Assembly (NCBI GenBank): GCA_963771005.1
Contig: CAVYRO010000008.1
Location: 248,001 to 312,000, forward strand
Length of the DNA: 64,000 nt
Direction: 5' to 3'
Source of the DNA: DASQZK01 sp963771005
GTDB taxonomy: Bacteria > Bacteroidota > Bacteroidia > Bacteroidales > GCA-2748055
The translations under genes and the position numbers were made by a program. The notes under the pieces were generated by a model, which searched no databases, had not been told where the DNA came from, and saw nothing but the letters and a program-made list of their open reading frames with translations. This document shows, piece after piece, positions 18,758-26,781 of this stretch (within the stretch, counting starts at the first letter, position 1; each line of letters begins with the position of its first letter).

Positions 18758-19100
18758 TTTGTTGATTTGTTGATTTGTTGATTTGGGGAATGGAGTTGAA
18801 ACCTGAAACCATTTCAAACCATCTCAAACAATCTCAAACCATCTCAAACCATCTCAAACCATTTCAAACCATTTCAAACAATCCCAAACAACTTTTTCTG
18901 TGATAATCTGTGAAATCTGTGGTGAAACTCCCTGAAGAATTTGTTGATTTGTTGATTTGTTGATTTGTTGAATGGAGTTGAAACCACCTGAAACAACCTG
19001 AAACAATCTGAAACAACCTGAAACCATCTGAAACAATCAAACCCGTGATCACCCGTCAAAATCCGTGAAAATCTGTGTTCCTCTTCTCTACATTAATTTT
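18756..19100. repeat. Modular short-period repeat tract
   Basis: No gene. From left to right: four units of TTGATTTG (starting inside the stop codon of the oxidoreductase), ATGGAGTTGAAACC, a 10-bp array of AAACCATCTC/AAACCATTTC units to about 18890, the module CTGTGATAATCTGTGAAATC (18893-18942), a second TTGATTTG array, then CTGAAACAAC units and an AATCCGTGAAAATCTGTG segment ending near the next start codon. The same blocks recur in other gaps of the window. Confidence 0.85.
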
Positions 19101-19105
19101 CCCTA

Positions 19106-20359
19106 ATGAAAACAAAACGGACCATAAACAGGAGGGATTTTATCCGGCTCGGGGGCGGCGGACTGGCCGGCGCTTTCACGATACCTTTTTTGTATTCCGG
19201 TGGGAGTATGATATCCCGTTCGGCCATAACCGGATCCATAAAACTCTACATGATCAACGTGACGAAGGAGCGCAATTTCAGTCACGGTACCTGGAGCAAC
19301 CGTCAGCATGTGATCCTGCAGGTATCATCCGGAGATCACCATGGATGGTCGGAAGCCCTTGCCTCGAAAAATGATCCCGGATTTGACCTGGAGGGATGGA
19401 GCCGGTTCCTGAAGCCCCTGGCAGGGAAATCCCTGGGAGACGCTGTGAAACTGGCCAGGGATTCCTTTTTCAGCGGTGAATGGAAGAGAGACCAGAGCGA
19501 ACTGGTTCAGCTTGCCTTGTATGACCTGGATGGAAAGATCAGCGGAGTGCCGGTTATCAATTCCTGGGATCTTGATAAAAATGAACCGGTGCCCGGTGTT
19601 TTTACGATCCTGGAAGATAAGACCGCTATGGCACTGAAAGAGGCGGCCATCGCCGGACAGCAGGGACTTACTTCGCATGTCAAGATGAAAATGTTCGGAA
19701 AGGAAAGCCTGGATATGGAACTCCTGGTGGCACTGAGGAAATTTTTTGGGCCGCAGACCTATCTGATGGCGGACGCTAACCGGGGTTACCGGGATATTCC
19801 TTCCTTCGGGGAACTTGTCCGGATACTGCGCAGCTTAAGCTCGAATGGACTCGATGCCATGGAAGATCCGTCGGAGCTGAACCCGGATCAGTGGATCGAA
19901 CTTCAGAAACAGGTGGGCACCTTGGCCCTGATCCCCGACTACATTATGCGTCCGGCCGCCGGGGGATTGAAAATATTCGATCCCGCCATGGGAAAGTATT
20001 TCAACCTGCATCCCGACCAGATGGGCAGCATGGTGGAAACGGCTGAACTGGCCCGGAAAATTGTAAATTCCGGAAGCGGACTGATGATCGGTGACAGCAG
20101 CTTCATCGGCCCTTCCTGTACCATCTGGCAACAGATCGCCATAGGTGCCGGCGCTTCGTGGGTGGAAGCCATCGAAAAACCGCAGGAATCGGATGCGTTT
20201 TTACAATGCATCACGCGTAGTGCAACACGCAGGTCGGATACGGGGCTCGTAAGCCTCCCTGAAAGATTGCCAGGATTCGGACTTGAGGTGGATGAGCATA
20301 AACTTCGGAGGCTGTCAGATCGTTTTTATAAGGTGAACTCATCCGGTTTTTCAAACTAA
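19106..20359 (+). CDS. Exported enolase-superfamily (mandelate racemase / muconate-lactonizing type) protein
   Basis: A predicted sugar-acid dehydratase or epimerase of the enolase superfamily. The fold-defining residues are visible: a base lysine pair in HVKMKMFG, metal ligands Asp in LMADANRGY, Glu in AMEDPSELN and a third acidic site in ALIPDYIMRP. A Tat-like leader precedes it (INRRDFIRLGGGGLAGAFTI), which is unusual because most relatives act on sugar acids in the cytoplasm. At 417 residues it is normal plus leader. Its position after the DUF1080/MocA pair suggests it works on a product of that route, for example a keto- or acid-sugar. The specific reaction cannot be assigned. Confidence 0.8.
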   Translation: MKTKRTINRRDFIRLGGGGLAGAFTIPFLYSGGSMISRSAITGSIKLYMINVTKERNFSHGTWSNRQHVILQVSSGDHHGWSEALASKNDPGFDLEGWSRFLKPLAGKSLGDAVKLARDSFFSGEWKRDQSELVQLALYDLDGKISGVPVINSWDLDKNEPVPGVFTILEDKTAMALKEAAIAGQQGLTSHVKMKMFGKESLDMELLVALRKFFGPQTYLMADANRGYRDIPSFGELVRILRSLSSNGLDAMEDPSELNPDQWIELQKQVGTLALIPDYIMRPAAGGLKIFDPAMGKYFNLHPDQMGSMVETAELARKIVNSGSGLMIGDSSFIGPSCTIWQQIAIGAGASWVEAIEKPQESDAFLQCITRSATRRSDTGLVSLPERLPGFGLEVDEHKLRRLSDRFYKVNSSGFSN

Positions 20360-20374
20360 AATAAATACATACCG

Positions 20375-21829
20375 ATGAAAAATTTACTGATAAAATCGAT
20401 TCTCATTCCCGCCGCCATCGCTGTGGGATCCTGTTCGGCAAAAAAGGCGGACCAGCCACTGAATGTGCTGTTTATTGCCGTTGATGATATGAACAATGAC
20501 CTGGGATGTTTCGGAAATTCGCAGGTAAATTCCCCCAATATCGACCGGCTGGCCCGGCGTGGGGTTGCCTTCGACCATGCATACTGCCAGTTCCCCCTAT
20601 GCAGTCCCAGCCGTTCCTCTTTGCTCACCGGACTGAGACCCGATTCGACAAAAGTATTCGATCTGAGGTACCATTTCCGGCAGGGATTGCCCGATGTAGT
20701 GACCCTCCCCCAGATGTTCATGAACAATGACTATTACGTAGCGCGTGTTGGCAAGATGTTTCATTACGGGAATCCCGGCGATATAGGCACCAACGGACTC
20801 GATGATAAAGTCTCATGGACGGAAAGGTACAATCCTGCAGGCCGGGACAGGACGGCGCTGGAACTCGATGTGATCAATTACACGCCGGAGAGAAACGGCC
20901 TGGGTGCCGCCATGGCGTGGTATTCCGACAGTACCGGCACAGATGCGCAACATACCGACGGGAAAGTGGCCGACGAGGCCATCCGGCTCCTGAAAGAGCA
21001 TACCGGTGAGCCCTTCTTCATAGCCGCCGGATTTTATAAACCGCATTGCCCCTGGATCACCCCTGAAAAGTACTTCAGTTTTTATGATTATGATAAGTTC
21101 AAATTGCCGGACATCTCGGATGCCAGGGATAAATACCCGCCCCTCGCCCTGGCCTCGACAAAGCCCTGGCCGTATTTCGGGATTTCAACGGATCATGCGA
21201 GGCAGAGTAAACTGGCTTACTATGCCGCGATCTCATTTGTGGATGCCCAGATCGGGAGGTTGATCAATGCTGTCGATTCCCTCGGACTCGGCAAAAATAC
21301 CATTATTGTATTCTGGAGCGATCATGGGTATCACCTGGGAGAACATGGTCTCTGGTTTAAGCAAAGCCTCTTCGAAGAAGCCACCAAATGTCCCCTTATC
21401 ATTTCTGTTCCCGGGTCGGAACAAAACGGCAGCATATGCAACAAGATCGTTGAAATGGTGGACATCTACCCCACCCTGGCCGACCTCGCCGGTCTTACCC
21501 CTCCCGGCGATCTCCAGGGATTCAGCCTTGCCCCTCTATTGGAGGATCCGGCTGCATCATGGAATCATCCCGCGTACACACAGGTGGAGCGCGGTCCCGG
21601 GTACACGGTCAGGACGGATAAATTCAGGCTTACGGAATGGAACTTAGGGGAAGAAGGCCATGAATTGTACGATGAGGTTAACGACCCCCATGAACAGAAT
21701 AACCTGGCCGGTAATCCGGCTTACAGTGACGTGCTGCAACACCTGGATTCCCTGCTGCATGCCATGCATCCCCGGATTGTGAAACGCGGCGTAGCCGAAC
21801 CGGATACCAGGGGGAAATATTCGGATTGA
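20375..21829 (+). CDS. Sulfatase of the iduronate-2-sulfatase-like group, lipoprotein
   Basis: A type I sulfatase that removes sulfate esters from glycans in the periplasm or at the surface. The formylglycine signature is CSPSRSSLLTG (CxPxR), about 70 residues from the start. Metal-site phrases are FIAVDDMNNDLGCFGN near the N-terminus and FWSDHGYHLGEHGLWFKQS in the middle. The region LPQMFMNNDYYVARVGKMFH and the C-terminal phrase HELYDEVNDPHEQNNL match iduronate-sulfatase-like members. The leader ends in GSCSAKK (lipobox). Its presence suggests that the target polymer is sulfated. A matching formylglycine-generating enzyme is not in the window. Its last codons and stop (TATTCGGATTGA) belong to the first unit of the repeat tract that follows. 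Confidence 0.9.
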   Translation: MKNLLIKSILIPAAIAVGSCSAKKADQPLNVLFIAVDDMNNDLGCFGNSQVNSPNIDRLARRGVAFDHAYCQFPLCSPSRSSLLTGLRPDSTKVFDLRYHFRQGLPDVVTLPQMFMNNDYYVARVGKMFHYGNPGDIGTNGLDDKVSWTERYNPAGRDRTALELDVINYTPERNGLGAAMAWYSDSTGTDAQHTDGKVADEAIRLLKEHTGEPFFIAAGFYKPHCPWITPEKYFSFYDYDKFKLPDISDARDKYPPLALASTKPWPYFGISTDHARQSKLAYYAAISFVDAQIGRLINAVDSLGLGKNTIIVFWSDHGYHLGEHGLWFKQSLFEEATKCPLIISVPGSEQNGSICNKIVEMVDIYPTLADLAGLTPPGDLQGFSLAPLLEDPAASWNHPAYTQVERGPGYTVRTDKFRLTEWNLGEEGHELYDEVNDPHEQNNLAGNPAYSDVLQHLDSLLHAMHPRIVKRGVAEPDTRGKYSD

Positions 21830-22440
21830 AGAAATTTCTGGTAAAAGGTGAAAGATGAAAGGCGAAAGGCGAAAGTGCACGCTATCGGAAAGGCGAAAGG
21901 CGAAAGGCGAAAGTGTCCAGGCAACACCATACGAGAGCTGGAAAGATGCGGATTGAAGGGATTTCTGGTAAAGGTGAAAGGCGAAAGGCGAAAGGCGAAA
22001 GTAACGGCTATTTTACCAGGTTGGCGAAAGAGCGAAAGGCGAAAACACGACTTTGAAAGGCAATTCAAAGAACGCAATGGCGGGGTGCACTACGTGGCCG
22101 AAACGTTCTTCATTTCAAGTCAGATCCCGGTCGGTGAGCTGGGAAAGATTCGGATTGAAGAAATTTCTGGTAAAAGGTGAAAGGTGAAAGGCGAAAGGCG
22201 AAAGTACACGCTATTGGAGGAGGTGGCGGTGAGCGCAGCCGAACCGTTCTTCATCAAGGCAGGTCTCCGGCCGGTGAGCGAAGGTGCGGATTGAAGAAAT
22301 TTCTGTAAAAGTGAAAGATGAAGGCGAAGGTGAAAGTGTCCGCCACCATACGAGGTTGGTGCGATGGATCAAGGTGAAAGGCGAAAGGCGAAAGGCGAAA
22401 GTAACAGCTATTCACAGGTTGGCGTTGAGCGAGAAACGCT
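21818..22440. repeat. Heptad GGCGAAA arrays within a longer repeating unit
   Basis: No gene. A unit of CGGATTGAAGAAATTTCTGG followed by several GAAAGGC heptads starts at about 21821, 21952, 22151 and 22287, with a further heptad run near 22372. Between units lie fragments such as GTGTCC and AACGGCTATT. The first unit overlaps the sulfatase 3' end. The reading frames that stay open here are low-complexity and not credible proteins. Confidence 0.85.
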
Positions 22441-22680
22441 TTCATTCAGGTCGGTAATGGCCGGTCACTGTGGCCGAACCGTTCTTCATTTCAAGTCAGG
22501 ATCCCGGTCGGTGAGCGCAGCCGAACCGTTCTTCATCTCAAGGCAGGGTCTCCGGCCGGTGAGCGAAGGGCGTCTCTGAAGGAAGTAGATAACCGGTCTC
22601 TGTGGCCGAACCGTTCTTCATTTCAAGACAGGATCCCCAGTCGGTGAGCGTAGTCGAATCGTAAAACTGCAGGTGACAAA
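22083..22680. repeat. Interspersed GGTCGGTGAGCGCAGCCGAA repeats
   Basis: At least six imperfect copies of a unit of about 45 bp built on CGGTCGGTGAGCGCAGCCG, CCGTTCTTCATTTCAAG and CAGGATC, mixed with the heptad arrays; two further partial copies lie at 22905-23005. The core resembles the outer arm of the nested palindromes elsewhere (CCGGTCCCTGAGCGGAGCCG). No gene is seen. Confidence 0.75.
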
Positions 22681-23158
22681 TGATTTTAGGACTATGTAAG
22701 AATCTCTTCAATCAACAAATCAACAACTCAACAACTCAACAAATTCTTAGGGTGACCGGGTGATTTTAGGACTATGTAAGAATCTCTTCAATCAACAAAT
22801 CAACAAATCAACAAATCATCAAATTCTTAGGGTGACCGGGTGATTTTAGGACTATGTAAGAATCTCTTCAATCAACAAATCAACAACTCAACAACTCAAC
22901 AAATTCTTAAGGCAGATCGCCGGTCGGTGAGCGCAGTCGAACCGTACGTCATTTCGAGGCATATCGCCGGTCGGTGAGCGTAACCGGACCGTAAAACTGC
23001 AGGTGACAAATGATTTTAGGACTATGTAAGAATCTCTTCAATCAACAAATCAACAACTCAACAACTCAACAAATTCTTAGGGTGACCGGTGATTTTAGGA
23101 CTATGTAAGAATCTCTTCAATCAACAAATCAACAAATCAACAACTCAACAAATTCTTA
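22681..23158. repeat. 80-bp tandem repeat, five copies in two blocks
   Basis: Units begin TGATTTTAGGACTATGTAAG at 22681, 22761, 22841, 23011 and 23090 (spacing 80, 80, 170, 79). Each contains AATCTCTTCAATC, an 8-bp CAACAAAT or CAACAACT array and CAAATTCTTAGGGTGACCGG. The 8-bp part varies between copies while the flanks are nearly identical. No CRISPR spacer pattern is present. The block ends just before the VOC gene stop at 23171. Confidence 0.88.
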
Positions 23159-23170
23159 GGGCGGGATCCC

Positions 23171-24097
23171 TTACACCGCAAGAGCTGCCTGCCGGAGTAC
23201 GCCCAGATCGATCTTTTTCATCCGGAGCATGGCAGCCATGACCCGGCCGGCTTTCTGCGGATCGGGATCGCCTAGCAGTTCATGCATGGCCACCGGGACA
23301 ACCTGCCATGAAAATCCGAACTTGTCTCGCAGCCAGCCGCATTGCTGAGCCGTTTCATCTCCACCTTTGGTTAGCTTATTCCAGTAATAATCCACTTCCT
23401 CCTGCGATTCACAGTTTATGACCAGAGAAACCGCTTCATTGAATGAAACATCAGGCATAGGCACCCTGCTGTCCATGGCAATGAAAGGCTGTCCGCAGAG
23501 TTCGAATTCTGCATGCACTACGGTCGCATCGATATCCATTTCATCTTCATCATAATGTTCATTCATGATGATCTTTGCATCGCGGAAGACAGAAGTGTAA
23601 TAATGAATGGCGGGTTCCGCCTTTCCCTGCTGAGGTCCGGTAAACATAAGACAAGGTATAATCTTATGGGGATTATCACCCAGAATTAATTGCCAGGATA
23701 CACCGTACCTGTCTTGTATCCATCCGTATTTCTCGCTGAAAGGATATTTATCAAGTTTCATGAAGACATTGCCTCCATCAGAGAACTCCTTCCACAGCTT
23801 ATCCATTTCCTGACCGGTTTTGCAATAAACAAAGAATGAGACAGAAGGATTGATCTTGAAGATTGGCCCCCCGTTAATTGCCCCGAAACTCTGTCCCCCG
23901 ATCTCGAAGGCAATGGTCATCACACTGCCGGCAGGCCTCCCGGAGGCTTTGGCACTTGCCTCATCATAATTTGTGGTCTTTCCCATTTTCGAATCGCTGA
24001 ACAATGAGGTGTAGAAATTCGCCGCATCTTCGGCCTGATCATCAAACCATAAAAAGGGCATGATCTTCTGAAAATTTTTTTCCGACATGTTTTTCAT
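23171..24097 (-). CDS. Two-domain VOC-fold protein (PhnB / 3-demethylubiquinone methyltransferase-like)
   Basis: Two PhnB-type vicinal-oxygen-chelate domains in tandem (about 5-145 and 145-290). Each shows the family pattern: IMPFLWFDDQAEDAANFYTS and the closing WIQDRYGVSWQL in the first, IIPCLMFTG and WLRDKFGFSWQVVP in the second. These small cytosolic proteins are often annotated as 3-demethylubiquinone methyltransferases by homology only; the methyltransferase activity is doubtful. It is the third of three VOC genes on this strand, though separated from the next by a repeat tract. Start ATG at 24097; a second ATG lies three codons later (MSEKNF). Confidence 0.82.
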   Translation of the reverse strand: MKNMSEKNFQKIMPFLWFDDQAEDAANFYTSLFSDSKMGKTTNYDEASAKASGRPAGSVMTIAFEIGGQSFGAINGGPIFKINPSVSFFVYCKTGQEMDKLWKEFSDGGNVFMKLDKYPFSEKYGWIQDRYGVSWQLILGDNPHKIIPCLMFTGPQQGKAEPAIHYYTSVFRDAKIIMNEHYDEDEMDIDATVVHAEFELCGQPFIAMDSRVPMPDVSFNEAVSLVINCESQEEVDYYWNKLTKGGDETAQQCGWLRDKFGFSWQVVPVAMHELLGDPDPQKAGRVMAAMLRMKKIDLGVLRQAALAV

Positions 24098-24111
24098 AAC
24101 TTTATATATTT

Positions 24112-24355
24112 GGTGAATTGGTGATTTGGTGAATGTGGTGAAGTGGCGAGGAAGAGGAGAGACACGGATCTTCTGAAGAATTTGTTGATTTGTTGATTTG
24201 TTGATTTGTTGATTTGAATTGAATTTTAACTACCTGAAACAACCTGAAACAATCTGAAACCATCTGGAACTATCTGAACCAATTAAACCCGTTCTGCTGT
24301 CTGCACCCCATAACTCCATAACTCCATAACTCCATAACCCCATAACTCCATAACA
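24112..24355. repeat. Short-period repeat tract (8-bp GGTGAATT, TTGATTTG and CCATAACT units)
   Basis: Between two minus-strand VOC genes lie GGTGATTTG-like units, a GGAAGAGGAG segment, GAATTTGTTGATTTG units, CTGAAACAAC units and, at about 24307-24355, six CCATAACT octamers. No gene and no clear terminator were found in this 258-bp gap. Confidence 0.8.
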
Positions 24356-24778
24356 TCACGCCTGAGCCCCACCCTGATCCTGGATATGCGAAGGATCCAT
24401 CCATAAAACTTCCCAGATATGGCCGTCAGGATCATTGAAACTGCGGCCGTACATAAATCCGTAATCTTCCGGATCCCTCACCTCACTGCCTCCCGCTTGC
24501 AGCGCCTTGTCCGCCAGTTCGTTCACTTTTTGCTTTTCATCCACGCTCAGGGCAACGAAAACTTCCGTGGTCTTGTTGGCATCGGCAATTTCCTTCTTCG
24601 TGAATTGTTTCGCCTTATCATGCGTCAGGAGCATGGCGTAAATATCGTCGGATATCACAAGGCAGGCGGCAGTCTCATCGGTGAATTGCGGATTGAAGGA
24701 AAATCCGATGTTCCTGAAGAAATTCATTGACCTGTCCAGGTCTCTGACCGGCAGGTTTACAAAAATTTTTGTATTCAT
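24356..24778 (-). CDS. VOC family (glyoxalase / bleomycin-resistance-like) protein
   Basis: A single-domain VOC protein of 140 residues. N-terminal phrase MNTKIFVNLPVRDLDRSMNF and C-terminal FMYGRSFNDPDGHIWEVLWM are characteristic of the glyoxalase-like fold, with the Glu of EVLWM as a likely metal ligand. Such proteins act as small-molecule dioxygenases, isomerases or resistance proteins; this one cannot be assigned. It lies 37 bp downstream of another VOC gene on the same strand and probably shares its transcript. Confidence 0.85.
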   Translation of the reverse strand: MNTKIFVNLPVRDLDRSMNFFRNIGFSFNPQFTDETAACLVISDDIYAMLLTHDKAKQFTKKEIADANKTTEVFVALSVDEKQKVNELADKALQAGGSEVRDPEDYGFMYGRSFNDPDGHIWEVLWMDPSHIQDQGGAQA

Positions 24779-24815
24779 GATATTGATTTTTTATGGTTAC
24801 TATAAAATTAACAAA

Positions 24816-25250
24816 TTACAGAGCGTTTTGTCCTTCATGCACCCGTTCGGAATATTTCAGTATCCAGTTATTACCATACCGGTCTGTAAGGCTTCCCAAA
24901 ACCGTTTCCGAAGAGGTACGTTTCACGGGGGAAAGAAAGCTGCCCCCTGCTGAAAGCCGGTTAAAGAACTTCCGGACTTCCCTTTCACTCCTGCAATCAA
25001 CCAGGAGCGAAACGGCGTTTCCGCGAACCAGGCCCCTATCCTCCACCATATCCGTTGCGAGCAAAGAGGTATCCTCATGATCAAGCCGGGAATGGAGGAC
25101 CAGGTTTCTCAACTTTTTTGAAAACCGGTCCCTGAAAGGCGAATCATTTATTGTCTGGAAATATAGTTCCCCGCCCAGGCATGCCTGGTAGAAAGTCATT
25201 GCCTCCCTGCAGTTTCCGCTAAAAGTAAGATATGAAATTATTCTTGACAT
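24816..25250 (-). CDS. VOC family PhnB-like protein
   Basis: A 144-residue PhnB-like VOC domain: YLTFSGNCREAMTFYQACLG at the start, LSAGGSFLSPVKRTSSETV in the middle and LTDRYGNNWILKYSE at the end. It is probably dimeric and cytosolic, with unknown substrate. It is the first gene of the minus-strand VOC group and diverges from the AraC-type regulator at 25480, with 229 bp between them, so it is a likely target of that regulator. Confidence 0.85.
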   Translation of the reverse strand: MSRIISYLTFSGNCREAMTFYQACLGGELYFQTINDSPFRDRFSKKLRNLVLHSRLDHEDTSLLATDMVEDRGLVRGNAVSLLVDCRSEREVRKFFNRLSAGGSFLSPVKRTSSETVLGSLTDRYGNNWILKYSERVHEGQNAL

Positions 25251-25272
25251 CGCATATTGGAATTGAACACTA

Positions 25273-25280
25273 CAAAGTTA
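25273..25280 (-). promoter_or_regulatory. Candidate -7 element (TAACTTTG) for the VOC genes
   Basis: On the minus strand the bases read TAACTTTG, matching the Bacteroidota TAnnTTTG element, about 22 bp before the VOC start codon at 25250. No good -33 TTTG was found at the expected distance. Confidence 0.4.
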
Positions 25281-25479
25281 TGACAGACCGAAGCGATATG
25301 CAGGGGGTATAAGCGACAGGTTTAAGGGCTTTTTCTGCCATATGGGCCATTTAAGATCCCTGAACAGGTAGTTTAGGGAACATGTTCAAACTCAAAGTTT
25401 AACCATCTGCCGGATATTTTGTTTTCTTTTTATTGATCTGGAGTTAAGCGGATTTTGTCATTGAAAAAACCATAACAGG

Positions 25480-26499
25480 ATGAAAAAAATTTCGATATAT
25501 GTTCCTGAATCATCCGTCCCGGAGGCCATTGCCGACCCGCAATATCTTTTCAAAATAGCCAATGAATTCCTGAAGTCATCGGGAAAACCGGAACTGTTTG
25601 ATGTCAGGCTTGCGGGTCTTGCCAGGGAAGTCAGTTTATTCAACGGGAGCTTTTCGATTCACCCCGACGTGCTCATTGATGAGGTGAAGGAAACGGATCT
25701 CATCATTCTTCCTGCCTTGTTTGGTGAAATGGCGACGGCCGTGGAAAAAAATAAAGCAGCCGTTCCCTGGATCCTTCATCATTATAACCAGGGTGCGGAG
25801 GTCGCCTCACTTTGCGTCGGGGCTTTCCTGCTTGCTTCCACCGGGTTACTTAACGGCCGGAAATGCTCCACCCACTGGGCTTACAGCAATGAATTCAGGG
25901 CTATGTTCCCGGAAGTGGAACTGGCCGACGGTCGCATCATTACAGAAGTTGACCGGATCTACTCAAGTGGCGGGGCCAATTCCTATTGGAACCTTCTTTT
26001 ATACCTGCTTGAAAAATATACCGACCGGGATACAGCCATCCTTGCATCCAAATATTTCGCCATCGACATTGACCGGGTAAGCCAGGCGGCTTTCACGATT
26101 TTTAACGGGCAGAAGAGTCATAAGGACCCCGAAGTGAGAAAAGCCCAGGAATACATTGAGAACAACTACCCGGAAATGATCTCCGTCGGGGAGCTTGCCG
26201 GAATGTTTGCCGTCAGCCGGCGGAACTTCGAGCGGCGGTTTAAAAAGGCCACCCATAACACGATTATTGAGTACATACAGCGGGTGAAGATCGAGGCAGC
26301 CAAACGAAGCTTCGAGGCCAGCCGGAAAAATATTACGGAAGTAATGTTCGATGTCGGATATACCGACACCAAAGCCTTCCGGACCGTCTTCAAAAAGATC
26401 ACAGGATTGACTCCCATCGAATACCGGAATAAATACACCCGGGATGTACCTGCGCGTGGGGCTATGCGCAGCGGAAGCCTGTATAATGTGAATACCTGA
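25480..26499 (+). CDS. GlxA-family transcriptional regulator (DJ-1/PfpI domain plus AraC HTH)
   Basis: N-terminal DJ-1/PfpI-like domain (about 1-190) with the nucleophile-elbow region VASLCVGAFLLASTGLL, and a C-terminal AraC-type double helix-turn-helix (about 220-325) with FAVSRRNFERRFKKATH and ITEVMFDVGYTDTKAFRTVF. Such proteins sense small molecules, often aldehydes or nitrogenous compounds, and activate nearby genes. Divergent transcription from three VOC genes suggests that it controls them. At 339 residues it is a normal length. It contrasts with the hybrid two-component systems that usually control glycan loci in this phylum. Confidence 0.9.
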   Translation: MKKISIYVPESSVPEAIADPQYLFKIANEFLKSSGKPELFDVRLAGLAREVSLFNGSFSIHPDVLIDEVKETDLIILPALFGEMATAVEKNKAAVPWILHHYNQGAEVASLCVGAFLLASTGLLNGRKCSTHWAYSNEFRAMFPEVELADGRIITEVDRIYSSGGANSYWNLLLYLLEKYTDRDTAILASKYFAIDIDRVSQAAFTIFNGQKSHKDPEVRKAQEYIENNYPEMISVGELAGMFAVSRRNFERRFKKATHNTIIEYIQRVKIEAAKRSFEASRKNITEVMFDVGYTDTKAFRTVFKKITGLTPIEYRNKYTRDVPARGAMRSGSLYNVNT

Positions 26500-26557
26500 C
26501 CTGCATCGGGAAATAATCATGAGAATATTTCAATATCTCATTAGTTTTTGCCAGAAA

Positions 26558-26745
26558 ACTCGATGACCCTTCGGCTCCGCTCAGGGACCGGTGACTTCAT
26601 GCAAGAGGGTGAACTTTTCGGATGGTGGTAAGGCAGGCAAAAGGCCATTCTTGCGCAAGTCACTGAATTTTAAAATTATACATAGGGGCCTTTTGCCTGC
26701 CTTACCACCATCCGAAAAATTCTTCGTTCATTGCTCTCCAACTGC
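26558..26745. mobile_element. Nested palindromic element, copy 1 (right arm shortened, side tags swapped)
   Basis: Inner arms GGATGGTGGTAAGGCAGGC... and its complement flank a loop beginning TTGCGCAAGTCACTGAATTT. The outer left arm contains GATGACCCTTCGGCTCCGCT. The left tag (TTCATGCAAGAGGGTGAAC) corresponds to the complement of the right tag in copies 2 and 3, while the loop keeps the same orientation. The right arm stops after TTCTTCGTTCAT. No transposase. It could be a miniature inverted-repeat element or a structured RNA. The rest of the 26500-26831 gap is A/T-rich with a candidate promoter. Confidence 0.75.
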
Positions 26746-26781
26746 AATCTCATTATTGCCATAGACACCATGGAATAAATA

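Noticed and set aside
21848..22180. Lys/Glu/Arg-rich 110-residue protein
   Set aside because: Encoded entirely by GGCGAAA heptads; low-complexity translation of a repeat.
22681..23158. CRISPR array or integron attachment sites
   Set aside because: Units are directly adjacent with no unique spacers, cas genes or integrase.
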